Shown here one piece after another: positions 1-5,755 of a DNA stretch of 8,101 bases. The translations under genes and the position numbers were made by a program. The stretch covers positions 2,082 to 10,182 of the forward strand of contig MGCE01000082.1 of assembly GCA_001790315.1 (NCBI GenBank), given 5' to 3'. Source of the stretch: Candidatus Rokubacteria bacterium RIFCSPLOWO2_02_FULL_72_37 (GTDB lineage Bacteria; Methylomirabilota; Methylomirabilia; Rokubacteriales; CSP1-6). Every line of letters begins with the position of its first letter. The stretch's first letter is position 1. The notes beneath the pieces were generated by a model. The model was not told where the DNA came from. It did not search any database and worked only from the letters and a program-made list of their open reading frames with translations.

Positions 1-57
1 GAACTCCTGGAGCTGCTCCATGAGCATCTTCGTCTTCTTCGAGTACTCGAATTCCAT
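1..57 (-). CDS. Acyl-CoA dehydrogenase, N-terminal fragment (cut by window edge)
   Basis: Only the first 19 codons are in the window, beginning MEFEYSKKTKMLMEQLQEF. Many acyl-CoA dehydrogenases of the ACAD10/11-like group begin M-[DE]-F-[DE]-Y-S followed by a helix rich in K, L and Q, and this resemblance is the whole basis of the call. Family members are FAD enzymes that introduce the alpha-beta double bond in acyl-CoA thioesters. The start is well supported: the ATG lies one base after the TGA of the upstream ThDP enzyme gene (TGA-G-ATG), and a Shine-Dalgarno-like GGAAGGGAG (64-72, minus) sits six bases before it, inside the end of that gene. The two genes are therefore very likely co-transcribed and translationally coupled. 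No active-site residue is visible, so the function is tentative while the existence of the gene is fairly secure. Confidence 0.6.
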   Translation of the reverse strand, partial: MEFEYSKKTKMLMEQLQEF

Positions 58-58
58 C

Positions 59-1699
59 TCAGGCTCCCTTCCGTGTGTACTTCGCGAGCGTGCGGAGCGG
101 CGTGAAGAACGGGGGCCGCGCCATCCGCCCGACCGGCACCTCGATCAGCACCGGGCGGTCGAGCTCGATCGCCTCGCGCACGAGCCGGCCGATCTCGGTC
201 GGCGCCTCGGCGCGCAGGCCGGCGACGCCGAAGGCGTCGGCGAGCTTCATGAAGTCGGGGTTCGCGAGCGCCGCCCCGAAGGTCCCGCCCCAGGCCTCGT
301 CGAGGTCGCGCGAGACGTTGCCGAACGCATTGTCGTTGAAGACGACGACGACCACGTTGATCTTGTGGAGCACGGCGGTCGCCAGCTCCTGCACGTTGTA
401 CATGAAGCCGCCGTCGCCCGCGAGCGCGATCACCGGCCGTCTCGGACACGCCACCTTGGCGCCGAGCGCCGTCGGGTACTCGAAGCCGAGGTTGCCGGAG
501 TAGGACGACGTCAGGTAGGTGCGCGGCTCGTACACGGGCCAGAACGGGCGCGTGTAGTAGCCGATCTGCGTCATGCCCGCGACGACGATCGCGTGCTCGG
601 GCGTCCCGGCGCGGAGCGATCTCAGGATCGACGCGTTCGGCTCGAGCGTCATCGTGGCCGTCGTGGCCGCGCGCAGGGCCTGGTGCTCGGCCTTGCGCGA
701 CGGGCGCGGGGGCGCCCCGGCCCGCAGGCGCTCGAGGAGCCGCTCGAGCGTGGCGCGCGCGTCGCCGACGAGCCCCAGGGTCTTCCTGTGGTTCCGCCCG
801 ATCTCGTCGGCGTCCACGTCGAGCTGGATCACCTGTTGCTCGGCCTTCGGGCCCGCGAGGTTGAAGCGGCTGCCGACGACGAGGATCACGTCCGCCGCCT
901 CGAGGTGGGCCTTGAGCGGGCTCTTGGGCCAGAGCGCGGCGCCGAGCGCGAGGTCGTGGTGGTCGCTCGCGGCGCCCTTGCCCTCGGCCGAGGTCGCGAC
1001 GCCCGCCTGGAGGTACTCGGCCACGGCCAGCAGCGCCTCCTGAGCCCCGCCGAGGTTGACGCCCCCGCCCGCGTAGATCAGCGGCCGCTCGGCCGCGAGC
1101 AGCAGCTCCGCGGCGCGGTCGAGGTCCGCGTCGGGCGCGGCGGGGCGCGCGACGCGGACCGGATCGAGCAGCTCGGCGTCGCCCTCCTCTTCCATCGTGT
1201 CCCACGGCAGCTCGAGCTCGACCGGCCGCGGCCGGCCCGTCTTGAGGTGCCAGACGGCCTGGTGGACGGCGGCGGGGACGTCGGCCACCTGGAGCACGCG
1301 ACGGCGCCACTTGGTGATCGGCGCGATCGCGTCGAGCTGGTCGTTCACCTCGTGGAGCGCGCCGACGTCGCGGCCGAGCTGGGCGCGCGGCACCTGGCCC
1401 GAGATCATGAGCACCGGCGAGGAGGCCGAGTAGGCGGTGCTGAGCCCGGCCGCCGCGTTCAGGAGCCCGGGGCCGGGGACGACGAGCGCGGTGCCGATGT
1501 CGCCGCCCGCGCGCGCGTAGCCGTCGGCCATGTAGCTCGTCGCCTGCTCGTGGCGCGTGGTGATCAGGCGCACGCCCGGCTCGTCGCGGAGCGCCGCGAG
1601 CGTGCCGTAGATCTGCACGCCGGGCAGGCCGAAGACGACGCGCACGCCCTCCCGCACGAGCTGCTTCACCAGCGCTTCGCCACCCGTCATCTGGGCCAT
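59..1699 (-). CDS. Thiamine-diphosphate-dependent enzyme, acetolactate synthase-like
   Basis: This is a 546-residue protein with the three-domain layout of the pyruvate oxidase/acetolactate synthase superfamily. The N-terminal pyrimidine-binding domain (about 1-170) carries the ThDP-activating Glu51 in TTRHEQATSYMADGYAR, plus GPGLLNAAAG (76-85) and TGRPRPVELELP (154-165). The central domain (about 190-330) contains LIYAGGGV (207-214). The C-terminal PP domain (about 360-525) has the metal/diphosphate motif AGDGGF (427-432) paired with NDNAFGN (455-461). Family members cleave or form C-C bonds next to a keto group, for example 2-keto-acid decarboxylases, oxalyl-CoA decarboxylase and acetolactate synthase. 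No small regulatory subunit gene is nearby and the neighbours are acyl-CoA genes, so a catabolic ThDP enzyme seems likelier than biosynthetic IlvB; the substrate cannot be read from sequence. The ATG at 1699 is chosen because AAGGAG lies eight bases upstream and MTGGEALVKQL is a normal family N-terminus. The frame stays open to 2143, but that part overlaps the upstream gene and has no family resemblance. Confidence 0.88.
   Translation of the reverse strand: MAQMTGGEALVKQLVREGVRVVFGLPGVQIYGTLAALRDEPGVRLITTRHEQATSYMADGYARAGGDIGTALVVPGPGLLNAAAGLSTAYSASSPVLMISGQVPRAQLGRDVGALHEVNDQLDAIAPITKWRRRVLQVADVPAAVHQAVWHLKTGRPRPVELELPWDTMEEEGDAELLDPVRVARPAAPDADLDRAAELLLAAERPLIYAGGGVNLGGAQEALLAVAEYLQAGVATSAEGKGAASDHHDLALGAALWPKSPLKAHLEAADVILVVGSRFNLAGPKAEQQVIQLDVDADEIGRNHRKTLGLVGDARATLERLLERLRAGAPPRPSRKAEHQALRAATTATMTLEPNASILRSLRAGTPEHAIVVAGMTQIGYYTRPFWPVYEPRTYLTSSYSGNLGFEYPTALGAKVACPRRPVIALAGDGGFMYNVQELATAVLHKINVVVVVFNDNAFGNVSRDLDEAWGGTFGAALANPDFMKLADAFGVAGLRAEAPTEIGRLVREAIELDRPVLIEVPVGRMARPPFFTPLRTLAKYTRKGA
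64..72 (-). promoter_or_regulatory. Shine-Dalgarno site for the acyl-CoA dehydrogenase start
   Basis: GGAAGGGAG read on the minus strand, six bases before the ATG at 57 and embedded in the last codons of the ThDP enzyme gene. With the one-base gap between stop and start, it indicates translational coupling. Confidence 0.6.
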
Positions 1700-1707
1700 C
1701 GCTCTCG

Positions 1708-1713
1708 CTCCTT
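1708..1713 (-). promoter_or_regulatory. Shine-Dalgarno site of the ThDP enzyme gene
   Basis: AAGGAG on the minus strand, eight bases before the ATG at 1699. It decides this start over the upstream in-frame extension that reaches 2143. The rest of the 148-base gap to the preceding gene (1700-1847) shows no convincing promoter or terminator, consistent with read-through from the upstream gene. Confidence 0.7.
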
Positions 1714-1847
1714 GCGGGCCCTGGGGTGTCGTGGGCCCGGGCGCCTTTGTGCCGTTCTCGAAGTCGTGTCTGGCGACCCCTCCCGCGCGCGCCCGGCGGC
1801 CAGGCGCGCGGCGACCATTCACACGAGTTCGCGGACGGACCCCAAGC

Positions 1848-2240
1848 CTAGCACGAGGCCGAGGCGGCCCGCGCCGCGAGGCCGAGGCGATCGAGCTTGT
1901 CCCCGACGACGGGGAGCGCCGGCAGGAGGAGCAGCCGCTCCGGAAGCTTGTAGTGCGCGATCCGCGCACGCCGCAGGTGCTCGCGCAGGGCCTCGAGCGT
2001 CGGCGCGGCGCCGGGCGCCGGCACGACGCACGCGCACACGCGCTCGCCGAGGATCGGGTCGGCGACGCCCACGACGGCCACCTGCGCGACCGCCGGGTGG
2101 CCGCGCAGCAGCGCCTCGAGCTCGCCGGGCGCGACGTTCTCACCGCCCCGGATGATGAGATCGCGCGCGCGGCCGAGGATGACGAGGTCGCCCGAGGCCT
2201 CGATCGCGGCCAGAAAGCTTCGTAGGTCGGTCTGCGTCAT
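1848..2240 (-). CDS. Chimeric ORF: UbiD-like N-terminus joined to acyl-CoA ligase C-terminal domain
   Basis: The product is 130 residues. Residues 1-20 (MTQTDLRSFLAAIEASGDLV) resemble the first helix of UbiD-family decarboxylases, which begin like E. coli UbiD with NDLRDFLTLLEQQGELKRI. Residues 21-130 are the C-terminal subdomain of an ANL adenylating enzyme: GRARDLIIRGGENVAPGELE (23-42) is the hinge and A8 region, VAVVGVADPILGERV (54-68) follows, HYKLPERL (96-103) comes next, and GDK (113-115) sits where the A10 catalytic Lys is expected. A whole ligase has about 500 residues, so the entire adenylate-binding domain (P-loop, A5 motif) is missing and this product should not activate acids alone. 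The two parts meet at a GDLV that could belong to either parent, as expected for a deletion through short homology. The start at 2240 is chosen for its strong Shine-Dalgarno site and for matching a UbiD start; the frame extends to 2324 without support. It is probably a relic that still supplies the promoter for the operon. A real small protein or an assembly misjoin remain possible. Confidence 0.7.
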   Translation of the reverse strand: MTQTDLRSFLAAIEASGDLVILGRARDLIIRGGENVAPGELEALLRGHPAVAQVAVVGVADPILGERVCACVVPAPGAAPTLEALREHLRRARIAHYKLPERLLLLPALPVVGDKLDRLGLAARAASASC

Positions 2241-2244
2241 GGTG

Positions 2245-2253
2245 TCCTCCTTA
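2245..2253 (-). promoter_or_regulatory. Strong Shine-Dalgarno site of the chimeric ORF
   Basis: TAAGGAGGA on the minus strand, four bases before the ATG at 2240, is nearly a full match to the anti-SD end of 16S rRNA. It fixes the start of the UbiD-like reading frame and is the best ribosome-binding site in the window. Confidence 0.75.
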
Positions 2254-2270
2254 CGCGCGCGGCGCGCCGC

Positions 2271-2300
2271 AGTGTGGGGTGAACCCCGGCTGGGCGTCAA
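2271..2300 (-). promoter_or_regulatory. Candidate sigma70-type promoter of the minus-strand operon
   Basis: On the minus strand TTGACG (2300-2295) is followed after 18 bases by CACACT (2276-2271). The -35 box matches consensus at 5 of 6 positions and the -10 box at 3 of 6. Transcription would start near 2264, giving a leader of about 24 bases that contains the Shine-Dalgarno site. The same -35 hexamer and an ACACT-ending -10 box precede the ligase operon at 3421. The call is inferred from sequence only. Confidence 0.4.
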
Positions 2301-2515
2301 GAGCCCTGACCAATCCCCGGGCATCGGGCGGAACGCCCGCCGCCGCGACTGTCACCGGCGTCGGCGCGTGCCGAACGTGACAGCACAGCAGTCCGTCGCC
2401 GGTTCCGTGCCCGCGCGCCGCTGCCCGCCGTAAGTCCCTGCGCCGTCAGCCGGTGACCCGGTGTGAGCCTCAGGGGGCCGCGGCTGGCACGGCGCCTGCA
2501 CGAGAGCCGTCTGGG

Positions 2516-3061
2516 ATGACGACACCGGAAGCGGCTTCGGTCAGGCTGCGCAACGGCGCCTCGGTGCGGATCCGCCCGATCCGCCCCGACGACGAGCCGC
2601 GACTCTCTGCGCTGTACGACCGGCTGGGTCTCGAGACGGCGTTCCAGCGGTTCTTCACCGTGATGCGCTCGCTCCCGCCGGAGTGGGCGCACTACTTCGC
2701 CCACGTGGACGGCGTGTGGCGGGTCGCGGTCGTCGCCGAGCGGCACGGCGCGGACGGCGAACCCGTGCTGGTCGGCGTCGGGCGCTACGAGGCGGCCGCC
2801 GACGCGTCCGACGCCGAGATCGCGCTCGTCGTGGAGGATGCCTGGCAGGCGCAGGGGCTGGGGGCGGTGCTGCTGGAAGAGATCCTGCGCGCCGGCGAGG
2901 CGCACGGGATCCACGAGTTCCGCGCCTGGGTCCTCGCCGACAACGCGCGCATGCGCGGCCTGCTCGCCCGTCACACGCGCATCGTGCGGCAGCAGGTCGA
3001 GCAGGGCGTGGCCGAGATCGTCTTCTGCCGCCGCGCGGCGGCGCCGGCCGACGCGGCCTGA
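2516..3061 (+). CDS. GNAT-family N-acetyltransferase
   Basis: The 181-residue product is a single GNAT domain that transfers an acetyl group from acetyl-CoA to an amine. The N-terminal strand VRIRPIRPDDEPRL (17-30) followed by a helix and RFF (45-47) resembles the acetyltransferase domain of Pat/PatZ-type protein lysine acetyltransferases. The acetyl-CoA pyrophosphate loop (motif A, [QR]-x-x-G-x-[GA]) is Q111-A-Q-G-L-G116, preceded by W110 in a typical beta4-alpha3 setting. EFRAWVLADNARMRGLLAR (134-152) fits the motif B strand and helix. No CoA-binding or ATP-grasp domain is attached, so it is a standalone GNAT. Length is normal and nothing looks broken. ATG 2516 is preferred over an upstream in-frame GTG at 2453 because the extra 21 residues are low-complexity and unlike the family; no strong Shine-Dalgarno precedes either. 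The mgsA relic begins 23 bases downstream. The acetylated substrate is unknown. Confidence 0.82.
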   Translation: MTTPEAASVRLRNGASVRIRPIRPDDEPRLSALYDRLGLETAFQRFFTVMRSLPPEWAHYFAHVDGVWRVAVVAERHGADGEPVLVGVGRYEAAADASDAEIALVVEDAWQAQGLGAVLLEEILRAGEAHGIHEFRAWVLADNARMRGLLARHTRIVRQQVEQGVAEIVFCRRAAAPADAA

Positions 3062-3084
3062 CGGCGGTGGGGCAGGGTCCGGCG

Positions 3085-3395
3085 ATGCGCAGGCTCGCGC
3101 TGATCGCGCACGACAACAAGAAGGTGGATCTGATCGCCTGGGCGACCTTCAACAGGGACACGCTCGCGAGGTTCCACATCGTCGCCACGCGGCACACCGC
3201 CCGCCTCGTGCGTGACAAGATCGGACTCGACGTCGAGGAGGTGCGGCGCAGCCGCACGACCCCGACATCCGCGCGCTGCTTCGCGTGTGCAACGTCCACA
3301 ACGTGCCGCTGGCGACGAATCTCGCGACGGCCGACCTCATGATCGCGGCGCTCGCGCCGCGCTCCCGGGAGGGCGAGGACCCCACCGCCCCCTGA
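3085..3395 (+). pseudogene. mgsA: Methylglyoxal synthase, inactivated by internal deletion and frameshift
   Basis: MgsA converts dihydroxyacetone phosphate to methylglyoxal and phosphate. The first 52 codons read MRRLALIAHDNKKVDLIAW through KIGLDVEE, matching the family start; H9-D10 equals E. coli His19-Asp20. From about 3250 the homology moves to another frame: AQPHDPDIRALLRVCNVHNV, then PLATNLATADLMIAALA, with a stop at 3393-3395. This matches E. coli residues from about 96, including His98 and Asp101. The segment between, about 31 residues holding the SGPxGGDQQ loop with catalytic Asp71 and the FFWDPL strand with Asp91, is absent. Aligning the flanks to E. coli predicts a 91-base loss, which also explains the frame change (91 is 1 modulo 3). 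Reading on in the first frame gives an 85-residue product ending at 3342 with a meaningless tail. Neither product can be an active enzyme. True decay and an assembly collapse are both possible. Confidence 0.85.
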
Positions 3396-3407
3396 GCAGC
3401 CCCCGCC

Positions 3408-3420
3408 GCGGCCCGGCCGC
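3408..3420. repeat. 13-bp GC palindrome abutting the ligase promoter
   Basis: GCGGCC-C-GGCCGC is a perfect palindrome around a central C and ends directly at the -35 box (3421). Its position would suit an operator, but such strings are common at this GC content, so it is recorded only as a candidate. Confidence 0.25.
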
Positions 3421-3449
3421 TTGACGCCTGCCCGCCGTCTCACTACACT
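3421..3449 (+). promoter_or_regulatory. Sigma70-type promoter of the ligase-SDR operon
   Basis: TTGACG (3421-3426), 17 bases, then TACACT (3444-3449). The matches to consensus are 5 of 6 and 4 of 6 with optimal spacing, in a GC-rich setting where such boxes are rare. Transcription would begin about 3456, only some 10 bases before the ATG at 3466, so the leader is too short for a normal ribosome-binding site, and none is seen. Confidence 0.6.
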
Positions 3450-3465
3450 CCCCGCGCAGCGACCC

Positions 3466-4995
3466 ATGGACGTCCTCGCCGCCCACGCCGAGCGCGCCCC
3501 AGACGCCCCCGCCCTGCTCGAGGGCGAGCGCGCGCTGACGTGGCGCGCGTTCGTGGAGCGGCGCAACCGGCTGGCGAGCGCGCTCAGCGGCCTCGGCCTC
3601 GCGCACGGCGAGCACGTCATCGTCTACGCGCAGAACTCGCTCGAGGCCGTGCTGATCCCCGCGGCGGTGCGCGCGGCGGGCGCGATCCCGGTGCCGATGA
3701 ACCACCGGCTCGTCGCCGAGGAGGTCGCCTACATCCTCGACCACTCCGACGCGCGCGCGGTCTTCGTGAGCGCGGAGTTCCTGCCGGTCGCCGAGCGGGT
3801 GCGGGCGGGCGCCGCCGGGGTGCGCGACTGGATCGCGGTCGGCGCGGCGCGGCCGGCGTGGGCGCGCCACGTCGACGAGTTGATCGCGGCGGGCGATCCG
3901 GCGCCCCTCACCGTGGACCCGGCGCAGGGGATCGGCGGCTCGATGATCTACACGGGCGGCACGACGGGGCGGCCCCGAGGGGCGCTCCGGCGCGGCGTCG
4001 ATCCCGGCGTCACCCGCCGCTTTATGGAGGCCTTCGGCCTGGCCGAGCCGGGGCACGTGCACCTCGCGGCGGGGCCGCTCCACCACTCGGCGCCGGGCGG
4101 CTTCGTGCAGTTCACGCACGTCTTCGGCGGCGCCGTGGTCGTGATGCCGCGCTTCGACGCCGAAGAGGCGCTCCGCCTGATCGCGCGGCACCGCTGCACG
4201 AGCACGTTCATGGCGCCGACGCTCGTGCAGCGCATCGTGGACCTGCCGGCGGCCGTCCGGGCGCGCTACGACGCGTCCTCGATGCGGGTGCTGGTCGTCG
4301 CCGCCGCGCCGTGCCCGATGCGCGTGAAGGAGGCGGCGCTCGCGTACTTCGGCCCGGCCCTCTACGAGTTCTACGGATCGACCGAGCTCGGCATCAACAC
4401 GATCCTCCGGCCCGAGGACGTGCTGCGGAAGCCCGGCTCGTGCGGGCGCGCGGCCCCGGGTGTCGAGCTCGCGATCCTCGACGACGACGGCCGCCCGGTG
4501 CCGACGGGCACACCGGGCGAGCTCTACGTGCGCCGCTTCGGGGGCATGTTCGACGGCTACTACAAGGACGCGGCGGCGACGCGGCAGGCCGAGCGCGGCG
4601 AGTGGGCCACGGTGGGCGACGTCGCCAGCGTGGACGCCGAGGGTTTCGTCCACATCTGCGACAGGAAGCGCGACATGATCATCTCGGGCGGCGTCAACAT
4701 CTACCCGGCCGAGATCGAGGACGTGCTCCACCGCCACCCGGCGATCGCGGACGTCGCGGTGTTCGGCGTGCCCGACGACGCCTGGGGCGAGCGCGTCCAC
4801 GCCGCGGTGCTGCCGCGAGACGGCGCCGCGCTCACGGCGCCGGAGGTCCTGGACTTCGCGCGCCGTCGCATGGCCGGTTACAAGGTCCCGCGCGAGGTGT
4901 CCTTTCACGCCGACTTCCCGCGCGACACGGCCGGCAAGTTGCTCAAGCGCCTGCTCCGCGACCCCTACTGGGCCGGGCGCGAGCGCAAGATCTGA
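3466..4995 (+). CDS. AMP-forming acyl-CoA ligase (FadD/CaiC-like)
   Basis: This complete 509-residue ANL-superfamily enzyme converts a carboxylic acid, ATP and CoA to acyl-CoA through an acyl-adenylate. The P-loop (A3) is YTGGTTGRPRG (about 161-171); Arg replaces the usual Lys at the end, which the family signature allows. A5 is YEFYGSTELG (300-309). A7 has ribose-binding Asp385 in GDVASVDAEGF. The hinge and A8 region is DRKRDMIISGGVNIYPAEIE (399-418). A10 carries the catalytic Lys491 in DTAGKLLKR. HVHLAAGPLHHSAPGG before the A4 region is typical of medium/long-chain or carnitine-type ligases, but the acid cannot be named. ATG 3466 is chosen because the frame's only earlier start, TTG at 3421, is the -35 box of the promoter and has no Shine-Dalgarno site. 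The SDR gene follows 13 bases later. The ligase fragment at 1848-2240 belongs to a different subfamily (GGENVAP rather than GGVNIYP), so it is not a recent copy of this gene. Confidence 0.9.
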   Translation: MDVLAAHAERAPDAPALLEGERALTWRAFVERRNRLASALSGLGLAHGEHVIVYAQNSLEAVLIPAAVRAAGAIPVPMNHRLVAEEVAYILDHSDARAVFVSAEFLPVAERVRAGAAGVRDWIAVGAARPAWARHVDELIAAGDPAPLTVDPAQGIGGSMIYTGGTTGRPRGALRRGVDPGVTRRFMEAFGLAEPGHVHLAAGPLHHSAPGGFVQFTHVFGGAVVVMPRFDAEEALRLIARHRCTSTFMAPTLVQRIVDLPAAVRARYDASSMRVLVVAAAPCPMRVKEAALAYFGPALYEFYGSTELGINTILRPEDVLRKPGSCGRAAPGVELAILDDDGRPVPTGTPGELYVRRFGGMFDGYYKDAAATRQAERGEWATVGDVASVDAEGFVHICDRKRDMIISGGVNIYPAEIEDVLHRHPAIADVAVFGVPDDAWGERVHAAVLPRDGAALTAPEVLDFARRRMAGYKVPREVSFHADFPRDTAGKLLKRLLRDPYWAGRERKI

Positions 4996-5001
4996 GGGAG
5001 G
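4996..5001 (+). promoter_or_regulatory. Shine-Dalgarno site of the SDR gene
   Basis: GGGAGG directly after the ligase stop codon, seven bases before the ATG at 5009. It sets the SDR start and supports co-transcription with the ligase. Confidence 0.7.
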
Positions 5002-5008
5002 CGCCGCG

Positions 5009-5755
5009 ATGCGCATGCGCGACAAGGTGGCGCTGGTGACGGGGGCGGGCTCGGGGATCGGGCGGGCGACGGCGCTGCGCCTGGCGGCCGAGGGCGCGCG
5101 CTTGGCGTGCGCCGACGTGACCGCGGCCGCCGCGGCCGAGACGGCGCGGGTGATCGAGGCGGCGGGCGGCGAGGCCCTGGGGCTCACCGTCGACGTCACC
5201 GACGAGCAGGCGTGCGCGGGCATGGTCGAGCGGACGCTCGGGCGCTGGGGCCGGCTCACGACCCTCGTGAACTCGGCCGGCGTGCGCCCCGCCGCGCGCG
5301 ACGCGGCGCCGCCGCCCGCGGAGTGGCGGCGCGTCCTCGACGTGAACCTGACCGGGACCTACCTCGCCTCACGGGCCGCGCACGCCGCTCTGGCGGCGAG
5401 CGGCGCCGGCGCGATCACCAACCTCGCGTCCATCTTCGGACTCGTCGGCGGCTCGATCTCGCCCTCGTACGCCGCGTCGAAGGGCGGGGTCGCCAACCTC
5501 ACGCGGCAGATGGCGCTCAGCTGGGCGCCCGCGGTGCGCGTGAACTGCGTCTGTCCGGGCGTGATCGAGACGCCGATGACCGCGGAGCTCCGGCAGGACC
5601 CGGCCTGGTGCGAGGTGATCGCGAAGAAGCACCCGCTCGGGCGCTTCGGGCGCCCGGAGGAGGTCGCCGCGGCGATCCTCTACCTCTCGAGCGACGAGGC
5701 GGCGTTCGTCACCGGCGTCGCGCTGCCGGTGGACGGCGGCTACACGGCGGCCTGA
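5009..5755 (+). CDS. Short-chain dehydrogenase/reductase (classical SDR)
   Basis: The product has 248 residues, the usual length of a classical FabG-like SDR, and acts as a soluble NAD(P)-dependent oxidoreductase on a hydroxy or keto group. The dinucleotide loop is TGAGSGIG (11-18). Asp36 at the end of strand beta2 (CADV) favours NAD(H) over NADP(H). NSAG (88-91) stands for the usual NNAG. The catalytic tetrad is Asn113 (DVNLTG), Ser141 (NLASIFG), Tyr154 and Lys158 (YAASK). PGVIETPM (183-190) and the C-terminal LPVDGGYTAA are also typical. It lies 13 bases behind the acyl-CoA ligase with its own Shine-Dalgarno site, so the two are probably one operon; a 3-hydroxyacyl-CoA dehydrogenase or similar step on the ligase product is a reasonable guess, unproven. 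Its last 16 bases overlap the end of nudC on the other strand. Confidence 0.9.
   Translation: MRMRDKVALVTGAGSGIGRATALRLAAEGARLACADVTAAAAAETARVIEAAGGEALGLTVDVTDEQACAGMVERTLGRWGRLTTLVNSAGVRPAARDAAPPPAEWRRVLDVNLTGTYLASRAAHAALAASGAGAITNLASIFGLVGGSISPSYAASKGGVANLTRQMALSWAPAVRVNCVCPGVIETPMTAELRQDPAWCEVIAKKHPLGRFGRPEEVAAAILYLSSDEAAFVTGVALPVDGGYTAA

Larger units (their letters stand above)
2241..2515. other. Divergent intergenic spacer with weak dyads
   Basis: This spacer separates the minus-strand operon from the GNAT gene. It holds the candidate promoter and Shine-Dalgarno site listed separately. CTGTCAC (2349-2355) is repeated inverted as GTGACAG (2377-2383). GTCACCGGC (2351-2359) is repeated inverted as GCCGGTGAC (2449-2457). 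CGGGCG-GAA-CGCCCG (2325-2339) could form a small hairpin. At this GC content such matches are expected by chance. No riboswitch or small RNA was recognised, and no convincing promoter for the GNAT gene was seen. Confidence 0.4.

Noticed and set aside
1715..1739. CGGGCCC/GGGCCCG inverted repeat before the ThDP gene as a terminator or attenuator
   Set aside because: The stem is short and GC-only with no T run, and is expected by chance here.
1700..2143. N-terminal extension of the ThDP enzyme up to 2143
   Set aside because: The extension is Arg/Ser-rich, overlaps the ligase-fragment gene in another frame, and a good AAGGAG site supports the start at 1699.
20..2155. A 711-codon plus-strand open frame opposite the minus-strand operon
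   Set aside because: It is an Arg/Ala/Gly-rich antisense shadow with no domain signature, typical of high-GC DNA, and it lies over well-supported motifs of the ThDP enzyme.
2241..2324. Earlier start (2324) for the chimeric ORF
   Set aside because: It has no ribosome-binding site, would put the candidate promoter inside the gene, and the UbiD-like sequence begins at 2240.
2325..2339. CGGGCG-GAA-CGCCCG hairpin as a terminator
   Set aside because: It has no T run, lies between divergent genes where no transcript should end, and has only a six-pair stem.
3250..3342. Programmed frameshift in mgsA
   Set aside because: A whole catalytic segment of about 31 residues is missing, not just one base, so frameshifting could not restore an active enzyme.
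3337..5259. A 640-codon minus-strand open frame
   Set aside because: It is antisense to the acyl-CoA ligase and SDR genes, which carry complete catalytic motifs. Its product is compositionally biased and unlike any family I recognise.
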